The notes under the pieces: model-generated
Database searches by the model: none
The model's input: the letters and a program-made list of their open reading frames with translations, nothing else
What the model was told of the DNA's origin: nothing
Program-made: the position numbers and the translations under genes
Source: Rhodothermales bacterium
GTDB lineage: Bacteria > Bacteroidota > Rhodothermia > Rhodothermales > JANQRZ01
Length of the DNA stretch: 64,000 bases
Direction of reading: 5' to 3'
Assembly: GCA_028284265.1 (NCBI GenBank)
Contig: JANQRZ010000024.1
Location: 128,132 to 192,131, forward strand
Shown: one piece after another, positions 1-8,221 of the stretch
Layout of the letters: each line of letters opens with the position of its first letter
How positions within the stretch are numbered: position 1 is the stretch's first letter

Positions 1-478
1 TCTCGTCAAGCAGGCGCAGGTTCTCCTCGACCGACCGGTCGCGGTAGGGCGAGGGCGTTCCCGGCTCGGTGACCGTGCCCCGGTTTTCGCGGATTTCTTC
101 CTCGCTCTGGCTGTCCACATACGCCAGCCCTTTCTTGACGAGGGCGACGGCCCACTCGTAGAACTGCCCGAAGTAGTCCGAGGCGTAGCGCACCTCGACC
201 GGCTCGAACCCGAGCCAGCGCACGGCGTCTTCGAGGGCGCGGGCGAATTCCTCGCTCTCGGTCTCCGGGTTCGTGTCGTCGAAGCGGAGATACGTCTGCC
301 CGCCGAACTCTTTGGCGAGGCCGAAGTTGAGGCAGATGCTCTGCGCGTGCCCGAGGTGCGGGTAGCCGTTCGGCTCGGGCGGGAAGCGCGTCACTACGCG
401 CCCGTCATAGGTCCCGGCCTCGACGTCGGCGGCGATGATCTCGCGGAGAAAGTTGGATGGGTGGGTGTTTGTCTCCAC
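1..478 (-). CDS. glnS: glutaminyl-tRNA synthetase, 5' part (runs off the window)
   Basis: Class I aminoacyl-tRNA synthetase that charges tRNA-Gln with glutamine. Only the N-terminal 159 residues are inside the window; the gene continues past base 1. Visible are the nucleotide-binding motif PEPNGYPHLGHA (the HIGH-type HLGH at residues 41-44) and RFDDTNPE, which together are typical of GlnRS/GluRS and in this form favour GlnRS. No in-frame ATG lies near the start of homology, so I place the start at the GTG at 478-476 (M-E-T-N-T-H). GlnRS rather than GluRS-Gln is inferred from the wording of the motifs; the discriminating C-terminal part is not visible. Confidence 0.88.
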   Translation of the reverse strand, partial: METNTHPSNFLREIIAADVEAGTYDGRVVTRFPPEPNGYPHLGHAQSICLNFGLAKEFGGQTYLRFDDTNPETESEEFARALEDAVRWLGFEPVEVRYASDYFGQFYEWAVALVKKGLAYVDSQSEEEIRENRGTVTEPGTPSPYRDRSVEENLRLLDE

Positions 479-498
479 GGAGTAGGTAGGTAGAGAAA

Positions 499-551
499 AG
501 AAGGAGGAGATAGAAAAGATAGAAGAGAAAAACCCTCTCTCTCCTCCTTCT
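499..551 (-). terminator. imperfect long hairpin between the DinB gene and glnS
   Basis: A purine-rich left arm (AGAAGGAGGAGA, 499-510) pairs exactly with TCTCCTCCTTCT at 540-551, with a 29-base partly self-complementary centre. It lies just past the stop of the DinB-like gene on the minus strand and upstream of glnS, so it may end the DinB transcript. There is no clear T-run, and the flanks are strongly polypurine/polypyrimidine, so this could also be low-complexity sequence. Confidence 0.4.
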
Positions 552-575
552 GTTCTCTCTCCTCTATCTCTTCTC

Positions 576-1067
576 TCACCCGCCCCATATGCCAAGCGCC
601 TTCCGCAACTGGACGAGTTGGCCGAGGTGGTAGGCGTTGTGGTCGGCGACGACGAACACCTCGCGCAACATCGTCAGCCCCGGCGCATGGTCGATCTCGG
701 CGTAGAGATCGGTTGCTTCGTCTTCGATACGGGCAATGAGCGTGTCGAGGTCGTCTAGGAATCCAGAGCGCGTTGCCTCCCACTGTTCCAACGAAGCAGG
801 TCCGTCAGGCCAAGAGTCTGCGAGCGAAGGCACCTCATGGTCCGGGTTTTGGAAGTAGCCTACGACATCGCGCTGATCGAACCAGAGGTGGTAGACGACG
901 TCCCAGAGCGAATGGCCGAAGCCGTCGGGACGCTCGTGGACTCGCTCGAACGGAATGTCGGCTAGGGCGTCGGTCGGGGACACGTGCGGCGCGCCGCTGC
1001 GGAGGAGGGCGACCAGTTCGTCGCGGAGGCGGGCGTCCGGGTCGAGGCCGGGTTCGGGGTGAGGCAT
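576..1067 (-). CDS. DinB-like four-helix-bundle protein (putative metal-dependent)
   Basis: 163 residues, the usual size of the DinB/YfiT superfamily. The family folds as a four-helix bundle with a three-histidine metal site and is linked to thiol-dependent transferase chemistry (bacillithiol and mycothiol enzymes) or DNA-damage expression; the substrate cannot be read from sequence. Likely ligands are H60 (in WDVVYHLWF) and H143 and H147 (in ADHNAYHLGQ), the conserved HxxxH near the C-terminus. The ATG at 1067 is chosen because homology begins there; the frame stays open upstream only over sequence antisense to mazG. It is divergent from mazG with about 105 bp between them. Confidence 0.75.
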   Translation of the reverse strand: MPHPEPGLDPDARLRDELVALLRSGAPHVSPTDALADIPFERVHERPDGFGHSLWDVVYHLWFDQRDVVGYFQNPDHEVPSLADSWPDGPASLEQWEATRSGFLDDLDTLIARIEDEATDLYAEIDHAPGLTMLREVFVVADHNAYHLGQLVQLRKALGIWGG

Positions 1068-1172
1068 GGAGCTGAAGAGTGATGGACGTGAGATCGTAAA
1101 GATAGAGAGCCGTGGCGCAGGCGAGCCGCATGAGTCCGTACTTTCCGCTCCCTTTCGTTTTCGAGCCAGCCT

Positions 1173-2009
1173 GTGAACACTGCCGATCTTCAGCTCACCG
1201 ACGAAGACCGCGCCGCCGCCGTGCCCGAGTTGTGGTCCGACTTCGTCGCTGTCGTCCGCCGCCTTCGCCGGGACTGCCCGTGGGACCGCGAGCAGACGCA
1301 CGACTCCGTCAAACACCTCCTCATCGAAGAAGCCTACGAAGCCGTCGATGCCATCGACGAGGCAGACTGGCCGGAGCTAGGCGGCGAACTCGGCGACCTC
1401 TTGCTCCACGTCGTCTTCCACAGCGAGATCGCCGAGACCACAACCGGGGCCTTTACGCTCGAAGACGTGATCCGGCGCGAGATGGAGAAGCTCGTCCGGC
1501 GGCACCCACATGTGTTTGGGGATACCACGGTGAGTGGGACGGGTGAGGTGCTCCGCAACTGGGAACAGATCAAGCAGCAGGAGCGCGCCGGTCAGGGCGA
1601 AGCGAGACGGTCGGTACTCGACGGTGTGCCGCGTCAGTTGCCTGCGCTCCTCCGCGCCCAGCGGGTGCAGGAGAAAGCCGCTGGGGTCGGGTTCGATTTT
1701 CCCGAAGCTGCCGGGGCGTGGGAGAAGGTGGAGGAAGAGGTCCGTGAATTGCGCGCCCTCGTCGAGCGCAGAGCGACGGTAGAGGAGCGTGAGGACGAGT
1801 TCGGCGATGTGCTCTTCGCGCTCGTCAACTACGCCCGCTTCTCCGGGGTCACGCCCGAGAACGCGCTCCGCCGGACGCTCGACAAGTTTCAGCGGCGCTT
1901 CCGGCACGTCGAAACCCGCCTCGCGGAGCAAGGCCGCTCGTTCGATGTCGCCGATCTTGCCGAGATGGACGGCTACTGGGATGAGGCCAAGGCCTTGGAA
2001 ACGGATTGA
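1173..2009 (+). CDS. mazG: nucleoside triphosphate pyrophosphohydrolase MazG
   Basis: 278 residues, full length for the two-domain MazG that hydrolyses (d)NTPs to the monophosphate and pyrophosphate, cleaning the nucleotide pool or modulating the stringent response. The N-terminal all-alpha NTP-PPase domain has the Mg-binding signature EExxE (E52, E53, E56) followed by ExxD (E72, D75) within GELGDLLLHVVFH. A second MazG repeat follows around residues 170-260 (EVRELRALVERR, EDEFGDVLFALVNYAR). Start is GTG at 1173, supported by the usual start of homology at the WSDF / CPWD region. Transcribed alone, divergent from the DinB-like gene. Confidence 0.93.
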   Translation: MNTADLQLTDEDRAAAVPELWSDFVAVVRRLRRDCPWDREQTHDSVKHLLIEEAYEAVDAIDEADWPELGGELGDLLLHVVFHSEIAETTTGAFTLEDVIRREMEKLVRRHPHVFGDTTVSGTGEVLRNWEQIKQQERAGQGEARRSVLDGVPRQLPALLRAQRVQEKAAGVGFDFPEAAGAWEKVEEEVRELRALVERRATVEEREDEFGDVLFALVNYARFSGVTPENALRRTLDKFQRRFRHVETRLAEQGRSFDVADLAEMDGYWDEAKALETD

Positions 2010-2076
2010 CGGAGGGTGCCAGCGTTTTGCGTAAGTACATTTAGTCATCATCTACTTCCAAGCCAGCACGAACGTC

Positions 2077-3510
2077 ATGCTGTTCCGTCAGATATTCGAC
2101 CCGTCCCTTGCGCAGTACGCTTACCTCGTCGGTTGTCAGAAGACGAAGGAAGCGCTCATCATCGACCCCGAGCGCGACATCGACCGCTACGTCGAGGCCG
2201 CCCAGCGCGAGGGCCTTCGGGTCGTCGCCGTCGCCGAGACGCACATCCACGCCGACTTTCTCTCGGGTGCTCGCGAGTTCGCCGAGCAGCACGGCGTCAA
2301 GGTCTACCTCTCCGCTGAGGGCGGTCCCGACTGGACCTACGGCTGGGGCGAGGGATATGACGTGCAACTGCTCCGCGACCGGGACACGTTCCGTATTGGC
2401 AATATCAAGATCGAGGCGCTGCACACGCCCGGTCACACGCCGGAGCACCTGAGCTACCTCATCACCGACGAGGGCGGCGGAGCCAGCGAGCCGCTCGGCC
2501 TCGCCTCCGGCGACTTCGTGTTCGTCGGCGACCTCGGGCGGCCTGACCTGCTGGAGACGGCAGCGGGCGAAGTTGGCGCGCGCGAACCGGCAGCGCGGGC
2601 ACTGTATGAGTCCGTCCAACAACTGGCAGGATTGCCCGGCTACCTCCAAGTCTGGCCGGGGCACGGTGCGGGCAGTGCGTGCGGCAAAGCGCTCGGCTCG
2701 GTGCCCCAATCGACGCTCGGGTATGAGATGATGCAGAACCGCTCGATTCTCGCGTCCAAGAGGGGAGAGGGCGCGTTCGTTGAAGAGATCCTCGACGGTC
2801 AGCCGGAGCCGCCGCTCTACTTCGCCCGAATGAAGCGCGAGAACAGAGACGGTCCGGCGCTACTCGGTAGCCTTCCGGTGCCTGCCGCGATCGCTGCCTC
2901 CGATCTGGATAGACTAGGCGAGGACACGGTCGTCATCGATACACGGCCCCGACACACGTTTATCAAAGGGCACCTCGACGGTTCGGTCCTCGCGCCGCTC
3001 GGGGCCAGTTTTGCCACCGTCGCCGGGTCGTATGTGATGCCGGGTAAGTCCATCGTGCTCGTCGTCGAAGAGAGCCAAGCAGAGGAAGCGATTCGTTCAC
3101 TCGTCCGCATCGGGCTGGATGAGGTGCAGGGCATCATCACGCCGGATACGCTGACGGAGTACGGTAGCGGCAACGACAAGCTGCGGATGCTCAAGGCCAT
3201 CGACTTCGATGAGGTGGACGGTCGGCGGCACTACACGAACGCTGCTGTGCTCGATGTGCGGCGGCAGGAGGAATGGAGTCGCGGGCAGATCCCCGATGCC
3301 ATCCACATCCCGCACGTCCGCCTGCTGGACCACCTCGACGAATTGCCCCGCGACAAGACGCTCCTCGTCCACTGCCAGAGTGGGGTCCGAAGCGCTGTCG
3401 CCAGCGCGCTGCTCGCCGCGCACGGCTTCTATGTGATCTACGTTGACGATCACTTCTCGAACTGGAAGGAGCGGGAAAAGGAAGAGGGCGTCGTTGCCGG
3501 AGTACACTGA
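2077..3510 (+). CDS. metallo-beta-lactamase-fold hydrolase with two rhodanese domains (persulfide dioxygenase-like)
   Basis: 477 residues. The N-terminal half is an MBL domain of the ETHE1/persulfide-dioxygenase type: THIHADFLSG (H56, H58, D60) replaces the usual HxHxDH, followed by HTPGHTPEHL and FVGDLGRPDLL. Two rhodanese domains follow. The first (from about residue 285, VIDTRPRHTFIKGHL) has no active-site cysteine; the last has the loop HCQSGVRSA with C433. The combination suggests oxidation of glutathione or low-molecular-weight persulfide plus sulfur transfer, that is sulfide detoxification in the cytosol, but the substrate is inferred. It precedes the nuo block with a 132-bp gap and is probably a separate unit. 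Confidence 0.88.
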   Translation: MLFRQIFDPSLAQYAYLVGCQKTKEALIIDPERDIDRYVEAAQREGLRVVAVAETHIHADFLSGAREFAEQHGVKVYLSAEGGPDWTYGWGEGYDVQLLRDRDTFRIGNIKIEALHTPGHTPEHLSYLITDEGGGASEPLGLASGDFVFVGDLGRPDLLETAAGEVGAREPAARALYESVQQLAGLPGYLQVWPGHGAGSACGKALGSVPQSTLGYEMMQNRSILASKRGEGAFVEEILDGQPEPPLYFARMKRENRDGPALLGSLPVPAAIAASDLDRLGEDTVVIDTRPRHTFIKGHLDGSVLAPLGASFATVAGSYVMPGKSIVLVVEESQAEEAIRSLVRIGLDEVQGIITPDTLTEYGSGNDKLRMLKAIDFDEVDGRRHYTNAAVLDVRRQEEWSRGQIPDAIHIPHVRLLDHLDELPRDKTLLVHCQSGVRSAVASALLAAHGFYVIYVDDHFSNWKEREKEEGVVAGVH

Positions 3511-3642
3511 CGCCGCTTGCCGTGACCGGTCGTTCTTGCTTTCTTCCACACTGCCCGGTTGATGGTATGGTGTCGTTTCTCTAACTTCCGACGATCCGAA
3601 CCATCGGCCTCACCTCACTCGCCCCGACCGGCCCTTCACCCC

Positions 3643-4152
3643 ATGCTCGGACCCATTCTGTTCTTCGTGTTCGCCGTGCTCGCGCTCGTCGGCGCACTCG
3701 GAATGCTGATCGCCCGCAACCCGGTCGTCAGTGCGTTGTGGATGGTGCTGAACCTGTTCTCAATTGCGTGCCTCTATCTCACGCTGAACGCGCAGTTCAT
3801 CGCTCTCATCCAGATTCTGGTCTATGCCGGGGCGATCATGGTGTTGTTCCTGTTCGTCATCATGCTGCTCAACCTCGGTGAGGTGCCGCGCCTTCCGGCG
3901 TTTGACTGGCGCAAGGGCATCGCTTTTCTGCTCGGCGTAGGTGTGCTGGCCCAGTTGCTTTATGTCGTCGCTCTCGGTCTCGGCGTCGCGCCGGAGATGG
4001 CGGCGGCCACCGAAGCGGAGGCGAACGGAACGGCGGCAGCGGTCGGCCTCGTCCTTTTTACGGAGTATGCCTTCGCGCTCCAGATCATCGCCGTGCTCCT
4101 GCTGGCTGCCACGATTGGGGCTGTCCTGCTCGCCAAGAAACGCTTCGTGTAG
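3643..4152 (+). CDS. nuoJ: NADH-quinone oxidoreductase subunit J
   Basis: 169 residues, membrane subunit of respiratory complex I. Five hydrophobic segments are visible, with the conserved stretch around LIQILVYAGAIMVLFLFVIMLL that contains the pi-bulge helix region of the family. I choose ATG 3643 because it starts directly at the first membrane helix (MLGPILFF); an upstream start at 3559 would add a non-conserved arginine/proline-rich tail. It opens the run nuoJ-K-L-M-nhaD-pcd-nuoN. The NuoA-I genes are not upstream here, so the complex I genes are split on this chromosome or their other part is elsewhere. Confidence 0.92.
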   Translation: MLGPILFFVFAVLALVGALGMLIARNPVVSALWMVLNLFSIACLYLTLNAQFIALIQILVYAGAIMVLFLFVIMLLNLGEVPRLPAFDWRKGIAFLLGVGVLAQLLYVVALGLGVAPEMAAATEAEANGTAAAVGLVLFTEYAFALQIIAVLLLAATIGAVLLAKKRFV

Positions 4153-4182
4153 CGTCCGACCTTCCGACTCCAGACCAACCGA

Positions 4183-4488
4183 ATGGAAATCACCCTCAAC
4201 TGGTACCTCTCGCTCTCGGCGGTCCTCTTTGTGATCGGCGTGCTCGGGGTGCTCTTGCGGCGCAACGCGATCATCATCTTCCTCTCGATTGAGCTGATGC
4301 TCAACGCGGTCAACCTGACACTCGTCGCCTTCAGTCAGGCCTTCGCCGATGTGGACGGCCTCGTGCTGGTGTTCTTCGTGATGAGCGTCGCGGCGGCTGA
4401 GGCAGCGGTGGGGCTGGCGATTGTGATCGCGCTCTTCCGCAACAAAACGACGGTCAACGTCAACGAGATCAATCTCTTCAGGGGCTAA
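4183..4488 (+). CDS. nuoK: NADH-quinone oxidoreductase subunit K
   Basis: 101 residues with three membrane helices, standard length for the MrpC-like NuoK. The two buried glutamates used in proton translocation are present: E37 in [12 protein letters not shown] and E73 in [13 protein letters not shown], matching the E36/E72 pair known in E. coli. It lies 30 bp after nuoJ and 17 bp before nuoL, so it is surely co-transcribed. Confidence 0.95.
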   Translation: MEITLNWYLSLSAVLFVIGVLGVLLRRNAIIIFLSIELMLNAVNLTLVAFSQAFADVDGLVLVFFVMSVAAAEAAVGLAIVIALFRNKTTVNVNEINLFRG

Positions 4489-4505
4489 CCGCCACCACTC
4501 CCTTC

Positions 4506-6542
4506 ATGGAAGCAACATCCGTCCGTCTCATCCTCCTGCTGCCGCTTCTCGGCGCGGCGATCAACGGCATGATGGGGCTGTTCGCCCCGGCCTACCGGAA
4601 GCAGGAGACGATTATCGGAGCCATCGGGACGCTCGCGGTCGCCGTGCCCTTTGTGCTCACCGTGCTGCTCTTCCTAGGGCACGACCACGGCGCCCACATC
4701 GTCTCGACGTACACCTGGATGGCGGCGGGCGACCTGTCGATTTCGTTCGACTACCGAGTCGACGCGCTGTCGCTGATTATGACGCTCATCGTGACGGGGA
4801 TCGGGGCGCTGATCCACCTGTATTCGATGGGGTACATGCACGGCGACGGCGGGTACTGGCGCTTCTTCGCCTACCTGAACCTGTTCATCTTCGCGATGCT
4901 CAACCTCGTGCTCGCGGAGAACCTGCTGGTGCTGTTCCTCGGGTGGGAGGGCGTCGGGCTGTGCTCGTACCTCCTGATCGGGTACTGGTACACCGACCTC
5001 AAAAACTCGGCGGCGGCCAACAAGGCGTTCATCGTGAACCGCATCGGCGACTTCGCCTTCCTGCTGGCGATGTTCCTGCTCTATCAGGCGATGACGACAG
5101 CGGGTGTGGCTCCGTTCGGGCTGGACTTCACGACGATCTTCGAGAACGCCGACGTACTCGCAAGCGGGACCGTCGCGTTGATCGTCCTCCTCCTCTTCAT
5201 CGGGGCGACGGGCAAGAGCGCGCAGATTCCGCTTTTCGTCTGGCTCCCCGACGCTATGGCCGGGCCGACGCCTGTCTCCGCGCTGATTCACGCCGCGACG
5301 ATGGTGACGAGTGGCTTGTACCTCCTCGCTCGCCTCTCGCCGGTCGTGCTCGAAGCGCCGGGCGTGATGATGCTCATCGCCTTCGTCGGGGCGATCACGG
5401 CGATTATGGCGGCGACGATTGCGATTACGCAGAACGACATCAAGAAGGTGCTCGCCTACTCGACGGTCTCGCAGCTCGGGTATATGTTCGTCGCGGCGGG
5501 GGTCGGGGCGTTCTTCGTTGCCATCTTTCACGTCCTCACCCACGCCTTCTTCAAGGCGTGCCTCTTCCTCGGCTCCGGCTCGGTGATCCACGCGATGCAC
5601 CACGTCGAGCACGACCTAGAGCACAAGGGCGTCCTGCCGAGCAGCGACCTTCCCTACGACGGACACTTCGACGCGCAGGACATGCGGACGATGGGAGGGC
5701 TGAAGAACCATATGCCGATTACGCGCTGGACCTTCCTGATTTCGACGCTTGCCATCGCGGGCATACCATTTCTCGCTGGCTTCTTCTCGAAGGACGAGAT
5801 TCTATTCAAGGCGTTCGAGTTAGGCTACAACGGAGCAACGTGGGCCTTCGTCGTTTGGGGTATTGGCATCGTGACGGCGATTCTGACGGCGATTTACATG
5901 ATGCGCTGCTACATGCTCACCTTTGAGGGGCGGGAGCGCTGGCCGGGTGCGATGGACACGAAGCCGCACGAGAGTCCGTGGACGATGACGGTACCGCTCG
6001 TCGTGCTTGCCATCGGGGCGGCACTCACGGGCTACATCGGCTTGCCGCCTCTGATTGCAGAAGTGCTCGGGACCGAAAGCTGGATCCACCACTACCTCGG
6101 AGCCGAGTACGGCGGTCCCGTTGCCGAGTTCAAGGCCGAGCACCACGTTCCACACTTGACCGAAGGGATCCTACTCGGCGTCGGTGCCCTGATCGCGGTC
6201 GTTGGCGTCTGGCTGGCATGGGCGAACTACCGCAAGAGTGGGCTGGAGACCGACAACACGATCCGTCGCCGCCTCGGCGCGGTCTACACGCTGTTCGCCA
6301 ACAAGTACTTCGTCGACGAAGCCTACGACGCGACCGTCGTCAAGCCGATCACCGAAGGCTCGCGCAAGGGCCTCGCGCCGTTCGACCAAAACGTGGTGGA
6401 CGGGACCGTGAACGGACTGGCGAAGTCGGTGAGCGGCCTGAGTGGGTGGTGGCGTGGGATGCAGACCGGCATCGTGCAGAACTACGCCCTCGCCCTCGTG
6501 CTTGGGGTTGTCGTCGTCGTCGCGCTGATGATCTTCGTCTGA
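4506..6542 (+). CDS. nuoL: NADH-quinone oxidoreductase subunit L
   Basis: 678 residues, the largest antiporter-like membrane subunit of complex I, distal end of the proton-pumping arm. Key residues are in place: E148 in LGWEGVGLCSYLLIG, and K237 in GATGKSAQIPLFVWLPDAM followed by the AGPTPVSALIHAATMV signature. The C-terminal part holds the lateral amphipathic helix and a final anchor helix (LALVLGVVVVVALMIFV). An extended soluble loop with HHVEHDLEHKG lies around residues 362-375. Start ATG 4506 is at the first helix. Confidence 0.96.
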   Translation: MEATSVRLILLLPLLGAAINGMMGLFAPAYRKQETIIGAIGTLAVAVPFVLTVLLFLGHDHGAHIVSTYTWMAAGDLSISFDYRVDALSLIMTLIVTGIGALIHLYSMGYMHGDGGYWRFFAYLNLFIFAMLNLVLAENLLVLFLGWEGVGLCSYLLIGYWYTDLKNSAAANKAFIVNRIGDFAFLLAMFLLYQAMTTAGVAPFGLDFTTIFENADVLASGTVALIVLLLFIGATGKSAQIPLFVWLPDAMAGPTPVSALIHAATMVTSGLYLLARLSPVVLEAPGVMMLIAFVGAITAIMAATIAITQNDIKKVLAYSTVSQLGYMFVAAGVGAFFVAIFHVLTHAFFKACLFLGSGSVIHAMHHVEHDLEHKGVLPSSDLPYDGHFDAQDMRTMGGLKNHMPITRWTFLISTLAIAGIPFLAGFFSKDEILFKAFELGYNGATWAFVVWGIGIVTAILTAIYMMRCYMLTFEGRERWPGAMDTKPHESPWTMTVPLVVLAIGAALTGYIGLPPLIAEVLGTESWIHHYLGAEYGGPVAEFKAEHHVPHLTEGILLGVGALIAVVGVWLAWANYRKSGLETDNTIRRRLGAVYTLFANKYFVDEAYDATVVKPITEGSRKGLAPFDQNVVDGTVNGLAKSVSGLSGWWRGMQTGIVQNYALALVLGVVVVVALMIFV

Positions 6543-6557
6543 CCGGATGTAATCCTG

Positions 6558-6585
6558 TACGGGCGGGTTTCAAACCCGCCCCTAC
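6558..6585. repeat. palindromic intergenic repeat (GTACGGGC ... GCCCCTAC)
   Basis: A near-perfect palindrome inside the nuoL-nuoM gap: GGGCGGGTTT (6561-6570), one base, then AAACCCGCCC (6572-6581), closing with CCCTAC. The outer edges GTACGGGC/GCCCCTAC resemble the ends of the element at 50103-50183 (GTAGGGGC/GCCCCTAC). It could act as an mRNA-stabilising or attenuating hairpin within the operon or be a mobile palindromic repeat; there is no T-run, so it should not stop transcription strongly. Confidence 0.7.
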
Positions 6586-6597
6586 CCATCGCCTAAC

Positions 6598-8190
6598 ATG
6601 GACTTTCTCGCAAGCCTTCCGCACCTCGTCTCGTGGGTGATCTTCTTGCCCGCGATTGGCGCGCTCGTGCTTCTCTTTGTGCCGAGCGACAACGCGGTGC
6701 GCTGGACCTCGCTCGGCGTGACGGTGCTCACGTTCCTCATTTCGCTCGGGCTGTGGGCGGGGTTCGATGCAGAGGCCCTCTCGGCGACAGGGCCACAGCT
6801 TGTGGAGCAGGTGCAGTGGTTTCCCGGCGTGGACATCACCTACTTCGTCGGGATCGATGGGCTGAACCTGCTGCTGATTCTGCTGACGACGCTGCTCGGG
6901 CCGATCATCGTGCTCTCGTCGTGGACCTACATCGGCAAGCAGATCAAGGGCTACTACGCGCTGCTGCTGATCCTTGAGACCGGCGTGCTCGGCGTCTTCG
7001 CGTCATTCGACCTCTTCCTGTTCTACATCTTCTTCGAGCTGACGCTGATCCCGATGTACTTCATCATCGGCATCTGGGGCGGCGAGAACCGGATCTACGC
7101 GGCGGTGAAGTTCGTGATCTACACGCTCTTCGGGTCGCTGCTGATGCTGGTCGGCGTGCTGTGGCTCGGGTTTGCCGCAGGCGATGCGGTCAACGACGGT
7201 GTGTTCACGACGAACTGGTACACGCTCGTCTCCTACTCGATTCCGCTCGGCGCACAGACGTGGCTGTTCCTGCTCTTCGCGCTCGCCTTCTGCATCAAAG
7301 TTCCGCTCTTCCCGTTCCACACCTGGCTTCCCGACGCCCACGTTCAGGCCCCGACGGGTGGGTCTGTCGTGCTGGCCGGGGTGCTGCTGAAGATGGGGAC
7401 CTATGGCCTCGTTCGCTTCTGTTTGCCCTTCTTCCCAAACGCTGCGCAGACCTTCGCTTGGCCGATAGCGATTCTCGCACTCATCGGGATCGTTTACGGT
7501 GCGCTCGTGGCCTATGCGCAGGAAGACGCAAAGAAGCTTGTCGCCTACTCGTCGGTGGCGCACCTCGGGTTCGTGGTGCTCGGCATCTTCGCCTTCACGA
7601 CGGAGGCGCTGCAGGGCGCGATGATCCAGATGGTCAACCACGGGCTTTCGACCGGGGCGCTCTTCCTCATCATCGGGATGCTCTATGAGCGGCGGCACAC
7701 GCGCCTCATGGCTGACTACGGCGGCATCGCCAAGTCGGTGCCGATCCTGACGTTCTTTATGGTGTTTAGTGTGCTCGCGTCGGTCGGGCTGCCGGGACTC
7801 AACGGGTTCGTGGGCGAGTTTCTGATTCTGCTCGGGACGTTCAAGAGCGAGGTGATCGGTGGTTGGGCGATCACACTCATTGCCACCACCGGCGTCATCT
7901 TCGCGGCGGTGTATCTGCTGACGATGCTCTACAAGACGTTCTACGGCGAACTCGACAAGGACTCGCCGAACGCGACGATGCCGGACCTGAACGCGCGCGA
8001 GATCGGGCTTCTGCTTCCGCTCGCGGTGCTTATGTTCTGGCTCGGCTTCGGTCCGGCTCCGTTCCTCGAAAAGAGCGAGCGGACGGTCAACCTCTTGCTG
8101 GAGACGATTGAGACGAAGCGTATCGCGGCCATTGAAGCCGAGCGCGAAGCGGTCGTCGCGCTGCCGCTCTCTGCCGACGACCTGCCCTAG
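6598..8190 (+). CDS. nuoM: NADH-quinone oxidoreductase subunit M
   Basis: 530 residues, second antiporter-like subunit of complex I, about 14 membrane helices. The conserved glutamate E147 lies in YIFFELTLIPMYFIIG and the lysine helix reads CIKVPLFPFHTWLPDAH followed by VQAPTGGSVVLAGVLLK. The C-terminal tail after the last helix is charged and Ala/Glu-rich (IEAEREAVVALPLSADD), longer than needed for the core and probably cytoplasmic. Separated from nuoL by the palindromic repeat and from the antiporter gene by 31 bp. Confidence 0.96.
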   Translation: MDFLASLPHLVSWVIFLPAIGALVLLFVPSDNAVRWTSLGVTVLTFLISLGLWAGFDAEALSATGPQLVEQVQWFPGVDITYFVGIDGLNLLLILLTTLLGPIIVLSSWTYIGKQIKGYYALLLILETGVLGVFASFDLFLFYIFFELTLIPMYFIIGIWGGENRIYAAVKFVIYTLFGSLLMLVGVLWLGFAAGDAVNDGVFTTNWYTLVSYSIPLGAQTWLFLLFALAFCIKVPLFPFHTWLPDAHVQAPTGGSVVLAGVLLKMGTYGLVRFCLPFFPNAAQTFAWPIAILALIGIVYGALVAYAQEDAKKLVAYSSVAHLGFVVLGIFAFTTEALQGAMIQMVNHGLSTGALFLIIGMLYERRHTRLMADYGGIAKSVPILTFFMVFSVLASVGLPGLNGFVGEFLILLGTFKSEVIGGWAITLIATTGVIFAAVYLLTMLYKTFYGELDKDSPNATMPDLNAREIGLLLPLAVLMFWLGFGPAPFLEKSERTVNLLLETIETKRIAAIEAEREAVVALPLSADDLP

Positions 8191-8221
8191 TTCTGCCGCT
8201 CTCACCCTCACCCCGCCCGCC

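Noticed and set aside
4674-5612. A 312-residue open frame antisense to nuoL, very rich in charged residues
   Set aside because: It is the shadow of nuoL in a GC-rich genome: no signal, no domain, and nuoL motifs are intact over the same interval.
6585-6600. GCCTAAC at about 6590 as an attC left box
   Set aside because: No complementary GTTAGGC or similar box within 150 bp on either side.
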